Assembly: GCA_002721815.1 (NCBI GenBank)
Contig: PBLQ01000007.1
Coordinates: 10,026-52,571, forward strand
Length of the DNA stretch: 42,546 nt
Source of the DNA: Myxococcales bacterium
GTDB taxonomy: Bacteria; Myxococcota; UBA727; GCA-2721815
Direction of reading: 5' to 3'
In this document: positions 17,416-26,085 of the stretch, piece by piece
How the letters are laid out: each line of letters opens with the position of its first letter
How positions within the stretch are numbered: the stretch's first letter is position 1
Notes under the pieces: generated by a model
Database searches by the model: none
What the model saw: only the letters and a program-made list of their open reading frames with translations
Told to the model about the DNA's origin: nothing
Translations under genes and position numbers: made by a program

Positions 17416-17943
17416 ATGAAAACATTGTGCGGGTCCAGCTTACTTGTATTGATGTGCGTTGCATGCACCCCCGAACCCACTTCTCAGCCAACGACCGAGC
17501 CGACGCCCACGGCGAAGGCAGACCAACCCCAAGAAGTCGAGGACATCAACGCGCCCCAAAACAAACCCTTGCCTGGTGTGCGCAGCACATCTCCCATTCC
17601 AGACTGGGCGCAATCCATTGTTCTGCCGGTGCAGGGCATGACCTGTGGTGGGTGTGAACAAGCCATCAACGAAGCCCTCGAAAAACAGGAAGGCATTTTT
17701 CGATCCGAGGCCAGCCACCTCAAAGGTCACGTCAAGGTGCACTACGATGCTCAAAAAGTAAAACCTGCGGTGATGGTGAACACGGTGAACGCTCTGGGCT
17801 ACCGTGCCAACTCCTCTAAGCCCGATCCAGACATCAAACCGGTTGAACAGAAAGACGCTAAAGATCTCAAAGGGCATGAGATGGTGGGCAAGAAAAAGCA
17901 GAGCAGTCCAGGCAAAGCCCCGGCCCCTCAGCAGAACCCTTAG
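17416..17943 (+). CDS. Lipoprotein with heavy-metal-associated (HMA) domain
   Basis: Start placed at the ATG at 17416 (AGGAAC upstream), giving 175 residues; the longer frame would put 18 non-signal residues in front of a signal peptide. Signal peptide 1-16 with probable lipidated Cys17 (C-V-A-C; Cys at -3 is unusual). A Pro/Thr/Gln-rich linker spans about 18-60. The HMA domain covers about 67-135, with M-T-C-G-G-C (75-80) as the copper or soft-metal site. The C-terminal tail is Lys-rich. Most HMA proteins are cytoplasmic chaperones or parts of P-type ATPases; a lipid-anchored one would act in the periplasm, perhaps collecting Cu or Hg. No metal ATPase is next to it. It begins 22 bases after the amidohydrolase-like gene and ends 7 bases before the patatin gene. 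Confidence 0.85.
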   Translation: MKTLCGSSLLVLMCVACTPEPTSQPTTEPTPTAKADQPQEVEDINAPQNKPLPGVRSTSPIPDWAQSIVLPVQGMTCGGCEQAINEALEKQEGIFRSEASHLKGHVKVHYDAQKVKPAVMVNTVNALGYRANSSKPDPDIKPVEQKDAKDLKGHEMVGKKKQSSPGKAPAPQQNP

Positions 17944-17950
17944 GTGTCTT

Positions 17951-18706
17951 TTGACCACGCTTCGCCAATGGCTTTGCATGCACCCCACCACCTTGGCCAT
18001 GTCGTCAGGTTTTTTTGGGTTCTTTGCCCATTTGGGTGTGGTGACGGCGTTAGAAGAGATTGAATACCGGCCACAAAAAGTGGTGGGTTCTTCTGCGGGT
18101 GCGTTGATCGGTGCGTTGTGGGCATCAGGCATGGCCCCTTCGGAGATCAAAACGTTGCTGTTTGGTTTGAGGCGCCAAGATTTTTGGGATCCTGGTTGGG
18201 GCAGCGGGTTTTTAAAAGGTGAAAAATTTCGTGGATTGTTGCAAACGCATTTGCCGGTGGCACGCGTGGAAGACTGTCGTTTTCCCTTAAGCCTGTCTGT
18301 GTACGATAAAGTGCAAAAAGAAACTTTCGTGGTTTCTGAAGGGCCGCTGGCTGAAGCGATTTATGCCTCTTGCGCGGTTCCATTTTTGTTTCAACCTGTT
18401 CGCGTACAAGGCCGGTGGGGTTTAGATGGCGGTGTTTTGGATCGCCACGGCATGTTGGGGGCCGCACAGGGAGAGCGAATCTTTTATCACCACCTCAAAA
18501 GCCGTTCGCCTTGGCGTAAAAAAAACAGTCCCGCCCTTCAGGTGCCGGAACGCGCCAACATGCAGGCCTTGGTCCTTGATGGGTTGCCCCGACTGGGCCC
18601 CTTTAAATTAGAGTTGGGTCCAGAAGCCTTTGAAAAAGGTTATCGTGGTGCGGCGGAGGCGTTGGATTGCGACATCAAGGGCGTGACCACAGAGGTGACG
18701 GTTTAA
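17951..18706 (+). CDS. Patatin-like phospholipase
   Basis: 251 residues from the TTG at 17951, which has AGGTG close upstream; an ATG at 17978 would leave almost nothing before the oxyanion loop. The nucleophile elbow G-S-S-A-G is at 46-50 (Ser48), and the catalytic-dyad aspartate is in L-D-G-G (Asp159). The usual Gly-rich oxyanion motif with Arg is replaced by S-S-G-F-F-G-F (18-24), followed by the normal A-H-L-G-V (26-30). This should be a serine lipase or phospholipase of the patatin/RssA type. No signal peptide is seen, so it is probably cytoplasmic or secreted by an unrecognised route. Its stop codon overlaps the convergent M60 protease stop by 4 bases. Shorter than many patatins but complete in core motifs. 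Confidence 0.87.
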   Translation: MTTLRQWLCMHPTTLAMSSGFFGFFAHLGVVTALEEIEYRPQKVVGSSAGALIGALWASGMAPSEIKTLLFGLRRQDFWDPGWGSGFLKGEKFRGLLQTHLPVARVEDCRFPLSLSVYDKVQKETFVVSEGPLAEAIYASCAVPFLFQPVRVQGRWGLDGGVLDRHGMLGAAQGERIFYHHLKSRSPWRKKNSPALQVPERANMQALVLDGLPRLGPFKLELGPEAFEKGYRGAAEALDCDIKGVTTEVTV

Positions 18707-21060
18707 TCATAATCGAGCATGGGGTGATCATCCCAGTCGGGAAGATGTTGCACCTCCTCGATGGCGCTTGGCGTGATTGGCAGTCCCCAGGCGAGGTAAA
18801 ATTCTGACAAGTCATAACCGGCTACCTCAGAACTCTTGATGACCCAAAGATCGATGCGTGCTTGATCCGTGTAGGGAATCTCATGATCATCTAAAGAGCG
18901 GTACAACGTAAACAATGTTTTATAAAAGTCCCAACCGAACCGTTCTTTCAGCTGCAGATAGGTATCCAATGCCACCCACACATTCCAGTCTTCTTCAAAG
19001 TTGGGCCCCCCCGTCAGATAATTGGTGATGCGCTCTTCTCGAGCAGGGGCCGCGAGGGTTTCATTGTCATCCAACGACATTTCTAAAACGGTTTCGGTGA
19101 GGTAAGTGGACCACAAATTACAGGAGGTCTCGGTGGTGCCAGGGAGCAACCAATGACGGAGTTGGTGGTTGTGACCGATTTCGTGGATCGGCCCCCAAAT
19201 GCTTTCGGTGAAAATATAATCTAAGTCGATAAATTCTTGATGGGCGATGGTGAAGGCCATGAGGGGATAGCCTGAATGCATCCACCCCAGACTGATTTGC
19301 TGATCTAAGACAAACCGTTCTGGCCGGGCGCGCTCGTGGGGAATGCCTTCGAGATCTGCTGAGCTGTCCATGATCTCGTCCCAAAAATCCATGATTTCGT
19401 CGGGGTTGTCTAAGGTTCGTGCCAGGTCAGCGGGAAAAGTCAGGATAAATTTATCGGATGCCAATTCCGCCCAAGGGGCAGGGTATTGCCGGATGGTGTT
19501 TTGCCAGTCTGTAACGGTGGTTTCACCGTGAACATACAAAGGGGCCAAGTAGCCACCCGACAGGGAAACGGTCAGGTCCCCCAGTGCACTGCCGCCCGGT
19601 ATGCGAACATAAATTAAACCACCAAACGCACTTCGTATTTCTGTGATGCTGGACTCAATGGGAAAGGATCGGGTCACTTGCGGAAACCGATCGATGGTTT
19701 CTTTTTCCCACAGTTGATCCGTATGACTGCCGATCAAAAGGTCGAGCCCCTCCCCGGCCACATCTTCACCGACCGTTACCCGAACAGATTGACCCGCAGC
19801 TGCGTAATACCCAGTGCTCTCCCAGCGGGGCTCGTTGGGCCCGCTGTACATGTAGTCGGAAGAGCGGCCCGTATAAGTGGCGTTGACCATCACGGTGTGA
19901 TCAACAGGTTGTGCTCCGTCCGTGAGCGGACCAGGAAAAGCAGATGCGGAGGGATGTGCCATGACATGGGTGACCAGGTCGTGCTGGGCCCATTTACTTT
20001 CTGCGCGTGAAGCCAGGAGTCGCAAAGGATCTTGTTCGGGTATCAGCGGGTCCTGCGGGGTGATGGGGGGAAAGTTTAATGTGTCAACGAATGCGGCCAC
20101 GGCATCAAAATAGTCTGTTTCGCTCAGCGGCAGATGGGTGATGGCATGGGCCACTGTGTTGGCCGCCATGGCGATTTCTTCCTGTGGGAGGGGTGCAGTT
20201 TCTTGTTGATGCGCATCTAAGGCCGCCAAGCCCAGCGTGGCTTGAAACAGGGGGGAGGGCGGCTCTTCGGGGACAGCATGGGCCCCAGGTTCGCCAAAAT
20301 CATCCCCAATAAAAATACCGGTCCCTTTGAGTATTTGATTGCCCGAAAATTCTTCGAGTGGTTCGGGGTTTTCGTATCGCCACCACCAAGCGTGTCCCGC
20401 CGTGATGAGACCTTTGCCTTCACGTACAAAAGCTTGAAGATGTTCTTGGTCGGCTTGACTCCAATCGTCGTCAATTTCTGTGATGTAGATGTCCACAATA
20501 GCCACATCGCTGGGTGCAACATCCACCACCGGAAAATTGAGTTGTCCAAAAAAAGAAGCGAGGTTTGTCATTCCTGGAGGCACCCCGATGATGGGGGTTT
20601 CTTCTTGGCCCATCCAATCAATGGCATTGCGTAGAAGTTGGGCCGAATCATCAGTGGCTGCACTGGGGTTTTGCAAATAGGTATCATGCCCCCAGTGCAT
20701 CGCTTTACCTTCGCCCACGCGTGCCGCTGCTACAAACGCCCTTTGAGACTCCGCAAAGGAAACCACAGGAAAGCTGCTGGGACCATAGGCCACCAAGGTA
20801 GAAGGCCAGCTTTGGCCATGATCAATTTGACGGACATTTTTAGTGAGTGCCCGCCAATCTTCAGTGTAATCGTATTTACAAAGTGCTGTGTCTGCGTCGG
20901 TATCCTCGCATTGAAAAATGGCAGGGTCACCGCAACCTCCGTTGTCTTCCGCGCATGGGTTTGACTTGGGAGGGCTTTGCACATCGGTGGCGATATCGGA
21001 AGGCGCGGGACAGGCCGTGAAAGGCCAGCAGAACAAGGCGAGGAGAAATAAACGTTTCAT
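18703..21060 (-). CDS. M60-family (enhancin/TCAF-like) zinc metalloprotease lipoprotein
   Basis: 785 residues from the ATG at 21060, chosen because it begins a signal peptide (K-R then hydrophobic to about 16) with probable lipid Cys17 (F-T-A-C). A Cys-containing segment (about 33-60) precedes a ThuA/amidotransferase-like region (about 75-290) containing V-A-Y-G-P and an N-A-I-D-W-M-G helix end. The catalytic domain lies in the C-terminal third, with the M60 zinc motif H-E-I-G-H-N-H-Q at 626-633 (Glu627 catalytic) and a downstream Glu in TYLTE as likely third ligand. M60 enzymes cleave mucin-type or other O-glycoproteins, and this arrangement (N-terminal Rossmann-like part plus M60) resembles animal TCAF proteins. 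Lipid anchoring suggests action at the cell surface. It is convergent with the patatin gene and divergent from the DUF4399 lipoprotein. Confidence 0.88.
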   Translation of the reverse strand: MKRLFLLALFCWPFTACPAPSDIATDVQSPPKSNPCAEDNGGCGDPAIFQCEDTDADTALCKYDYTEDWRALTKNVRQIDHGQSWPSTLVAYGPSSFPVVSFAESQRAFVAAARVGEGKAMHWGHDTYLQNPSAATDDSAQLLRNAIDWMGQEETPIIGVPPGMTNLASFFGQLNFPVVDVAPSDVAIVDIYITEIDDDWSQADQEHLQAFVREGKGLITAGHAWWWRYENPEPLEEFSGNQILKGTGIFIGDDFGEPGAHAVPEEPPSPLFQATLGLAALDAHQQETAPLPQEEIAMAANTVAHAITHLPLSETDYFDAVAAFVDTLNFPPITPQDPLIPEQDPLRLLASRAESKWAQHDLVTHVMAHPSASAFPGPLTDGAQPVDHTVMVNATYTGRSSDYMYSGPNEPRWESTGYYAAAGQSVRVTVGEDVAGEGLDLLIGSHTDQLWEKETIDRFPQVTRSFPIESSITEIRSAFGGLIYVRIPGGSALGDLTVSLSGGYLAPLYVHGETTVTDWQNTIRQYPAPWAELASDKFILTFPADLARTLDNPDEIMDFWDEIMDSSADLEGIPHERARPERFVLDQQISLGWMHSGYPLMAFTIAHQEFIDLDYIFTESIWGPIHEIGHNHQLRHWLLPGTTETSCNLWSTYLTETVLEMSLDDNETLAAPAREERITNYLTGGPNFEEDWNVWVALDTYLQLKERFGWDFYKTLFTLYRSLDDHEIPYTDQARIDLWVIKSSEVAGYDLSEFYLAWGLPITPSAIEEVQHLPDWDDHPMLDYD

Positions 21061-21136
21061 GGAACGACCTGTGGAGAAGAAAGGGAGCAAACCGTACGCC
21101 TTTTTTTCTTTCTTGGAAAGCAGTGAACGCTGAGAT

Positions 21137-21166
21137 TTGCTTTTGAGGGATCAAAGCGTTTATAAG
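21137..21166 (+). promoter_or_regulatory. Putative sigma-70 promoter for the DUF4399 lipoprotein gene
   Basis: TTGCTT (21137-21142), an 18-base spacer, then TATAAG (21161-21166), with the start codon 23 bases further and AAGGAG as ribosome site. The match to consensus is moderate. Confidence 0.4.
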
Positions 21167-21188
21167 GTGACCAACCAAGGAGTCCCTT

Positions 21189-21758
21189 ATGAAACCGATG
21201 TATCTCATTTCATTGTCCATGCTTTGTTTGGGTTTGACGGCTTGTTCGGCAGACAAAGCCCACAAATCAGAAGAAAAAGCGCCAGCCACTCAGCCTGCTC
21301 CGGAAAAAAAGCCTGAGGTCAAAGCGCCTGCACCCAAACCGGCCACCGGTGAGGGAGTTCATTTTGTGCATTTGAAAGATGGAGCCCAGGTGGGCACATC
21401 CGTCAAATTGGCTTTCGCTGTGAAGGGCAAAACCGTTCGCCCCGCTGGCGAGGCCCCAGAGGAGACAACTTCGGGCCACCATCATGTGATCATTGATGGA
21501 GCGGCCATGCCCGCCGGTACGGTGATTCCCATGGATGCGACCCACAAGCATTATGGCAAAGGCCAAACCGAAGCTAAAATTGAACTGACACCCGGTCCAC
21601 ACACACTCACATTGCAATTTGCAGATGGTGCCCACCGGTCTTACGGTCCGGCATGGTCTCAAACCATTAAAGTGGTGGCTGCTGATGCGAAGCCCGCAGC
21701 CGAAGAGGCGCCCAAGGTGGCGGCCCCAAAAGCAGATGCGCCCGCAGAAAAAAAATAG
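21189..21758 (+). CDS. DUF4399-domain lipoprotein
   Basis: 189 residues; AAGGAG lies 7 bases before the ATG. Signal peptide with lipobox L-T-A-C (Cys19). A charged Ala/Pro/Lys-rich linker covers about 20-55. The DUF4399 domain (about 57-153) shows its typical pattern: F-V-H-L-K-D-G-A, G-H-H-H-V-I-I-D, then H-K-H-Y-G-K-G-Q-T-E, and P-G-x-H-T-L-T-L-Q-F-A-D-G. The concentrated histidines suggest metal binding, but the family has no settled function. The C-terminal tail is again Ala/Pro/Lys-rich. Its stop codon directly abuts the convergent kinase stop (no bases between). Confidence 0.88.
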   Translation: MKPMYLISLSMLCLGLTACSADKAHKSEEKAPATQPAPEKKPEVKAPAPKPATGEGVHFVHLKDGAQVGTSVKLAFAVKGKTVRPAGEAPEETTSGHHHVIIDGAAMPAGTVIPMDATHKHYGKGQTEAKIELTPGPHTLTLQFADGAHRSYGPAWSQTIKVVAADAKPAAEEAPKVAAPKADAPAEKK

Positions 21759-23405
21759 TTACTGGGTTTGAACCCGCCGAAAAGAATTCGAACCACCTTC
21801 TTTTTTAGGCGTGGTTCGAATGAATCCGCTCTTCTTCTTTTTGGGAGAAGTTCGGATGAACCCGCTCTCTTCTTTTGGAGACGCGGGTTCTTTTTTGCGT
21901 GCGGTGGATTTTCTTTTTCTAGGTTTGGGGGTGACCGCCTTGGGGGGCGAGGCTTCTTTGGGGGCTTCTTTTGCCACTTCTTGCTCGGTTTCTTTTGCCG
22001 CATCGTTGGCAGGTGCTTGAGGGGGCTGCGTTGCTTCCACCACGGGTACTGTGGGCGGCGTGGGGGTGGCCTTTGGCGTGACGGGTGGTGGAACTGGCGC
22101 TTGAGGTTTTACATCGACGACTTCTTGCGCTTGTCCTTCTTTGATGTTGGGTGCTTCGGGCGCGTTCGATTGGTTGAGAAGTCCCCAGGTGAGCCCACCG
22201 ATGATAAAAACGGCGGCGGTAATGAGCACGGGCTTCAACCAAGCCGCTTGTTGGCCGGAGGTGCCTTGTATGCGGCTGGCCACATGACTGGAGTTTAAGG
22301 AGACCCCTTGTTGCGTGGCCATGGTGGCATCTTCATGGGATTCATTGCCGATTCCGGTGAGCGTTTGTGAGAGGCTCTCCGAGATATAGTCGCTGGGAAT
22401 TCGGGGTGGCACTGGGCTGGGTTGTGCCGCATTGGATAAGGTATTGGGATCCACCGCCAAGATGGTTCGAGTGGGTTGATCACTGGGGGCGTGGGAAGAT
22501 TCGATGAGGTAGTTGCCCGTGTCGGTGACCATGTCAAACCGTTGATCAGCGAAAACATCTTTCAATGCCATCACCACATCTTGCATTTTTTGAAAGCGTT
22601 CGCCGGGTTTCTTTTCGAGACATCGAAAGATAATATCTTCTAACCGATCGGGAACTTGAAGTTCGGGGGCGCGCTCGAGTAAGGGTTTGGGTTTCACATG
22701 CACATGGTGATAACTGATGCCTGCCACGTCGGTGACTTCGAAAAGGCGCAAGCCGGAGAGCATGCGGTACAACAAAACACCCATGGAATAAATGTCAGAA
22801 CGGTGGTCCACCGGTGCGCCGGTGATTTGTTCGGGCGACATGGTGCTCAAGGTACCCACCATCAGACCAGCCTGGGTTAGGGTTTTGTCTGAATCGTCCG
22901 CTAATTTTGCCACGCCAAAATCGAGCACTTTAGCAAAGAGTTTATCGTTGCCTTTTTGCGTGAGCATGACGTTGGCGGCTTTGAGGTCGCGGTGAATCAC
23001 GCCTTCGCTGTGGGCACTCATGAGTCCGGAGGCCACTTGCGCCCCGATATGACATGTCACCTCTGGGGAAAGTTTTTTGCAGTGGCGTAAGTATTGGGCC
23101 AAGGAGCAGCCTTTAATGAACTCCATCACCAAAAAGAGTTCGCCCAATTTGGTTTGGCCAAAATGGGTGATGTCCACCACATGATCACTTTGGATTTTGG
23201 CGATGGTTTTGGCCTCACGCAAAAAGCGTTTGGCAACGGTTTGGGCCTCTTCAGAGTTTTCTTGATTGGGCAGCATCATCTTGATGGCCACCGGACGTTC
23301 GAGCACCAAATGAATGCCTTCGTACACCACGCCCATGCCGCCTTCGCCAATTTTGCGTAGGAGCCGGTAGCCGCCTTCAATATCTCTAGGAAGATCGAAT
23401 TCCAA
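21759..23405 (-). CDS. Transmembrane Ser/Thr protein kinase (PknB-like)
   Basis: 548 residues from a TTG at 23405; an in-frame stop lies a few codons upstream and GAGG sits about 8 bases before it. The kinase domain is at about 13-290: Gly loop G-E-G-G-M-G (20-25), Lys42, alpha-C Glu64, H-R-D (138-140) with Asp140 and Asn145, D-F-G (162-164), and S-P-E-Q of the activation segment. All catalytic residues are present, so it should be active. A linker rich in Ser/Thr (about 300-385) leads to one membrane helix (about 391-410) and a Pro/Lys-rich extracytoplasmic tail. The tail ends with two copies of S-G-F-I-R-T-S/T-P (514-521 and 526-533). The kinase end is cytoplasmic and the tail periplasmic. 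It lies last in a ten-gene codirectional run, after a TPR-like protein. Confidence 0.93.
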   Translation of the reverse strand: MEFDLPRDIEGGYRLLRKIGEGGMGVVYEGIHLVLERPVAIKMMLPNQENSEEAQTVAKRFLREAKTIAKIQSDHVVDITHFGQTKLGELFLVMEFIKGCSLAQYLRHCKKLSPEVTCHIGAQVASGLMSAHSEGVIHRDLKAANVMLTQKGNDKLFAKVLDFGVAKLADDSDKTLTQAGLMVGTLSTMSPEQITGAPVDHRSDIYSMGVLLYRMLSGLRLFEVTDVAGISYHHVHVKPKPLLERAPELQVPDRLEDIIFRCLEKKPGERFQKMQDVVMALKDVFADQRFDMVTDTGNYLIESSHAPSDQPTRTILAVDPNTLSNAAQPSPVPPRIPSDYISESLSQTLTGIGNESHEDATMATQQGVSLNSSHVASRIQGTSGQQAAWLKPVLITAAVFIIGGLTWGLLNQSNAPEAPNIKEGQAQEVVDVKPQAPVPPPVTPKATPTPPTVPVVEATQPPQAPANDAAKETEQEVAKEAPKEASPPKAVTPKPRKRKSTARKKEPASPKEESGFIRTSPKKKKSGFIRTTPKKEGGSNSFRRVQTQ

Positions 23406-23488
23406 AACAGTGCCTCAGAGGTGTTTTCCAACGCCAGTTTATCGTTATTGGCCTCTAGGGGCTACAATTTTGGCAACTTTGGGGGGCT

Positions 23489-24307
23489 TTATTCCTGGGG
23501 AGTGCTTAAAAACCACCAAGTTCCAAGGCCCAGGGCCATCATGCCCCCCGCCAATGCACCAGATCCCAAAATGAGGATGGGACGATCTCTGTTTTCGTAG
23601 TTGACCTGATGATTTTCGTATTCTGCTGCCAAGTTGATATCGTCCGGGTTTGCCTCGGAATCTTCGAAAATCTCGATTCCTCGCATATAACTGGCTGCAC
23701 CCCAATAAACCCCCCAAATCCCGGCAATGGTGAGCACCGATCCAGCGGTCAGAACACCAATGGTGAGGCCATCTGGGCCATCTGTGGCTTCGGCCGGTGC
23801 AGGCGGCAGGTCGGCGGGGGGGGCATTCGGCACCGTTTGGGCCGCAGGTTGAGGTGGTTCAGGTTTTGGAGCGGGGGGGGCATCGGTGGTCGCTGATGCC
23901 GGAGAGTTTTCAGTTTTCTTTCTGGGACAGGTGAGCCCCGGCCCGTTTTGCGTCATTTCATCGGAAAGCTCTTTGTTGTTTTTATTCACTTCGGCAGTGA
24001 GTGGCGACCCAGGAAATTGCCCGAGCAATTCGATGTTGAGCTGCATCGCTTGTCGACGATCGCCCGCCAGTCGCGCCGCTTTGGCCGCGTTAAAAAGATA
24101 ATCGATGATGGGCGCTTTTTCGTAGGCGTCCAAGAAAGAATTGGTGGCATTGCACCAGTCCTCGGCTTCAATGAAATCGAAGGCCCTTTGTTCGTCGGCC
24201 TGCGCTGCTTTGAGGTTTTTGGTTTCAGCGGCCAGCGACAATTGGGCCGGTCCCAACCAAGCGAACAATCCGAAAACGAGTAAAACTCTAAAAGAAAACA
24301 GTTTCAT
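23489..24307 (-). CDS. Exported TPR-like protein with two C-terminal membrane helices
   Basis: Start placed at the ATG at 24307 (GGAGAGG 4 bases upstream), the beginning of a signal peptide ending near S-L-A-A (about 27); this gives 272 residues. Residues about 35-115 are helical and TPR-like (A-F-D-F-I-E-A-E-D-W, then Y-L-F-N-A-A-K-A-A-R-L-A-G-D). A Pro/Ala-rich linker covers about 125-180. Two membrane helices follow (about 181-207 and 243-265). Such TPR plus two-helix proteins are common next to Ser/Thr kinases in myxobacteria-type genomes, but their job is not established. It lies 83 bases upstream of the kinase gene on the same strand, so a scaffold or sensor role for the kinase is possible. 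Confidence 0.75.
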   Translation of the reverse strand: MKLFSFRVLLVFGLFAWLGPAQLSLAAETKNLKAAQADEQRAFDFIEAEDWCNATNSFLDAYEKAPIIDYLFNAAKAARLAGDRRQAMQLNIELLGQFPGSPLTAEVNKNNKELSDEMTQNGPGLTCPRKKTENSPASATTDAPPAPKPEPPQPAAQTVPNAPPADLPPAPAEATDGPDGLTIGVLTAGSVLTIAGIWGVYWGAASYMRGIEIFEDSEANPDDINLAAEYENHQVNYENRDRPILILGSGALAGGMMALGLGTWWFLSTPQE

Positions 24308-24357
24308 GCACCTCTCCACATGGCTTTCATATAACCAGAACCGCCCATACACAAGAA

Positions 24358-26085
24358 TTATGGCGCCCGGACACAGCGAAATGTATGGGTTTGGCCCCCT
24401 TTTTGCCAATATGGCTCAGTGGGGGAGAATACCCAGACGGCTGACCGATCGGTGGTGACCGAAGCGGAAAACAGGCGTCCCAGCAGGCCTTGAGCCGCTT
24501 CTCCAAAAGCATGGGTCAGATTTTCGTCGGGCCACAGCCTCAAGGTGCTGAGTTCTCGGATGGTGGGCAGGCGCCAGTTGGTGTGCTGGTCAAGGTTCAG
24601 GTTCTCACAGGTGGCCAAGGCTTCATGAAAGGGCAGGAGCATAATGGTGCCCGTGCACCCAGCGCTGGCTCCTGGGCTTTGGCCGTATGGACAGGTTTGC
24701 CATTCTAAACCAGTGCGAGTGTCTGTGATGCTGTTACCATTTTCGATGAAACCGTTTGAGCCCCAAGGTTGACCCGCCACACAAAGTACGTGCGCCTGGC
24801 TTTGAATATTTTGTGAGGTCAAAGATTGAGCAATGTCATTGACCACCCAGTAATTGGTGAGGGGGTTGTCTGGTTCGGTGGCGGTCGCCGTCCAAAAAGA
24901 AGCGTTCGGCAGATCAAAAAAATTATTTTGAAAAATCCCCAGGGTACTTTCGTAATCTGTGATGGTAAGCAACTCGCCCAAAGAGGGCATGCGCATGGTT
25001 TCTCCGTTGTCAGTTTGCAGTTCGTTACAAGTGGTTTGTGCCTGAGAAAAATTTTGCAGCAGGGTGTTTGCATCACATGGCGTACCAGCGCCTCCATTCA
25101 GACAACGACGCCAAACAAGACCTGTACGTTCATCTTGAAGGAGCTCGCTGCCCACGACCGTGAATTGAAGTGGCGACAGTTGGTTATGGTGGTATTCTTG
25201 CCCGTGGCCCGTGCTGTTTGGGGCGGGGCAGCCCGGAGCGGCTGCACCACATGTCGTGGGGTTGTTCCAGTCGGTACAATTAAAGCATTGAGTGGGGTTG
25301 CTGTGGGCCACTTCGTAGGTGGGTGAGACACCCGCATCGTCAGGCAGGTTGGCAGGACCGCTATCGATCGCACCGGATAGCGGTGGGTTGTTGTTGCCGT
25401 TGCCATGGGTTCCAGCGTCGATCACACCAGCATCGGTGGGGCTGGGTGGAGGATTGTTATTGTTGTTATTGCCGTTGCCGCTCCCGTTGTTACCAGGCCC
25501 TGCATCCAACACCACGCATCGCCCCGCCTCTGGGGCACAACCCCAATTACAAGAGACGTCTTGTACGGTGTACAGACAGAGACCGTTGTCACAGGTTTCG
25601 GACGTTTTTTCATAGAAGGCCATCACTTGATCGTTCATGCAAAAAGACGCTGGCGTTTCATCGCACGGCGCGCACAGCGGGTTGGCCATGCCCTCACCTG
25701 AGACACTCAATTGAAAAGGACTGTTATCGCCATCGAAAGTGAAGATGAGTTGCGCGGCGTACGCTGTGGCTTCTCCGGGGGTGAACACCACTTCCATAAA
25801 CAGGCTTTCTTTGACGTCCAAGCGATCCGGTTGATTGGGGATGAGGAAGACGACACCTTCGGGTTCAAAAGCCATGCTTTCAAATACCAATGGCAATTGC
25901 CCACTGTTGTATAATTGGATTTCTTGCTTTTGGGACATTTGTAATGGGGTTGGGCCAAAAACAAGTTCTGCTTCTGCCACCCTTAGACGTCCGGGTTTGA
26001 GGTTTGACAAATCATTCCCAACGTCACCGTCACATGCTTCGCAGCCCATCAAGGCGGCCAAGATGAGCAAAAACAGATGTCGCAT
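24358..26085 (-). CDS. Lipoprotein with ASH-like domain and two DUF1566 domains
   Basis: 575 residues. Lipobox L-M-G-C (Cys15). Residues about 38-133 resemble an ASPM/SPD-2/Hydin-type Ig domain (F-G-P-T-P, then L-Y-N-S-G-Q-L-P-L-V-F). A Cys-rich segment (138-190) and an Asn/Gly/Pro low-complexity linker (about 195-250) follow. Two DUF1566 (Lcl C-terminal) domains end the protein: about 308-440 with T-G-L-V-W-R-R-C and M-R-M-P-S-L-G-E-L, and about 450-575 with T-G-L-E-W-Q-T-C and W-R-L-P-T-I-R-E-L. DUF1566 is a C-type-lectin-like fold found in surface proteins; carbohydrate or protein binding is the usual guess. Its ATG overlaps the upstream stop codon by one base (TAATG), pointing to translational coupling with the metallophosphoesterase. 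Confidence 0.87.
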   Translation of the reverse strand: MRHLFLLILAALMGCEACDGDVGNDLSNLKPGRLRVAEAELVFGPTPLQMSQKQEIQLYNSGQLPLVFESMAFEPEGVVFLIPNQPDRLDVKESLFMEVVFTPGEATAYAAQLIFTFDGDNSPFQLSVSGEGMANPLCAPCDETPASFCMNDQVMAFYEKTSETCDNGLCLYTVQDVSCNWGCAPEAGRCVVLDAGPGNNGSGNGNNNNNNPPPSPTDAGVIDAGTHGNGNNNPPLSGAIDSGPANLPDDAGVSPTYEVAHSNPTQCFNCTDWNNPTTCGAAAPGCPAPNSTGHGQEYHHNQLSPLQFTVVGSELLQDERTGLVWRRCLNGGAGTPCDANTLLQNFSQAQTTCNELQTDNGETMRMPSLGELLTITDYESTLGIFQNNFFDLPNASFWTATATEPDNPLTNYWVVNDIAQSLTSQNIQSQAHVLCVAGQPWGSNGFIENGNSITDTRTGLEWQTCPYGQSPGASAGCTGTIMLLPFHEALATCENLNLDQHTNWRLPTIRELSTLRLWPDENLTHAFGEAAQGLLGRLFSASVTTDRSAVWVFSPTEPYWQKGGQTHTFRCVRAP

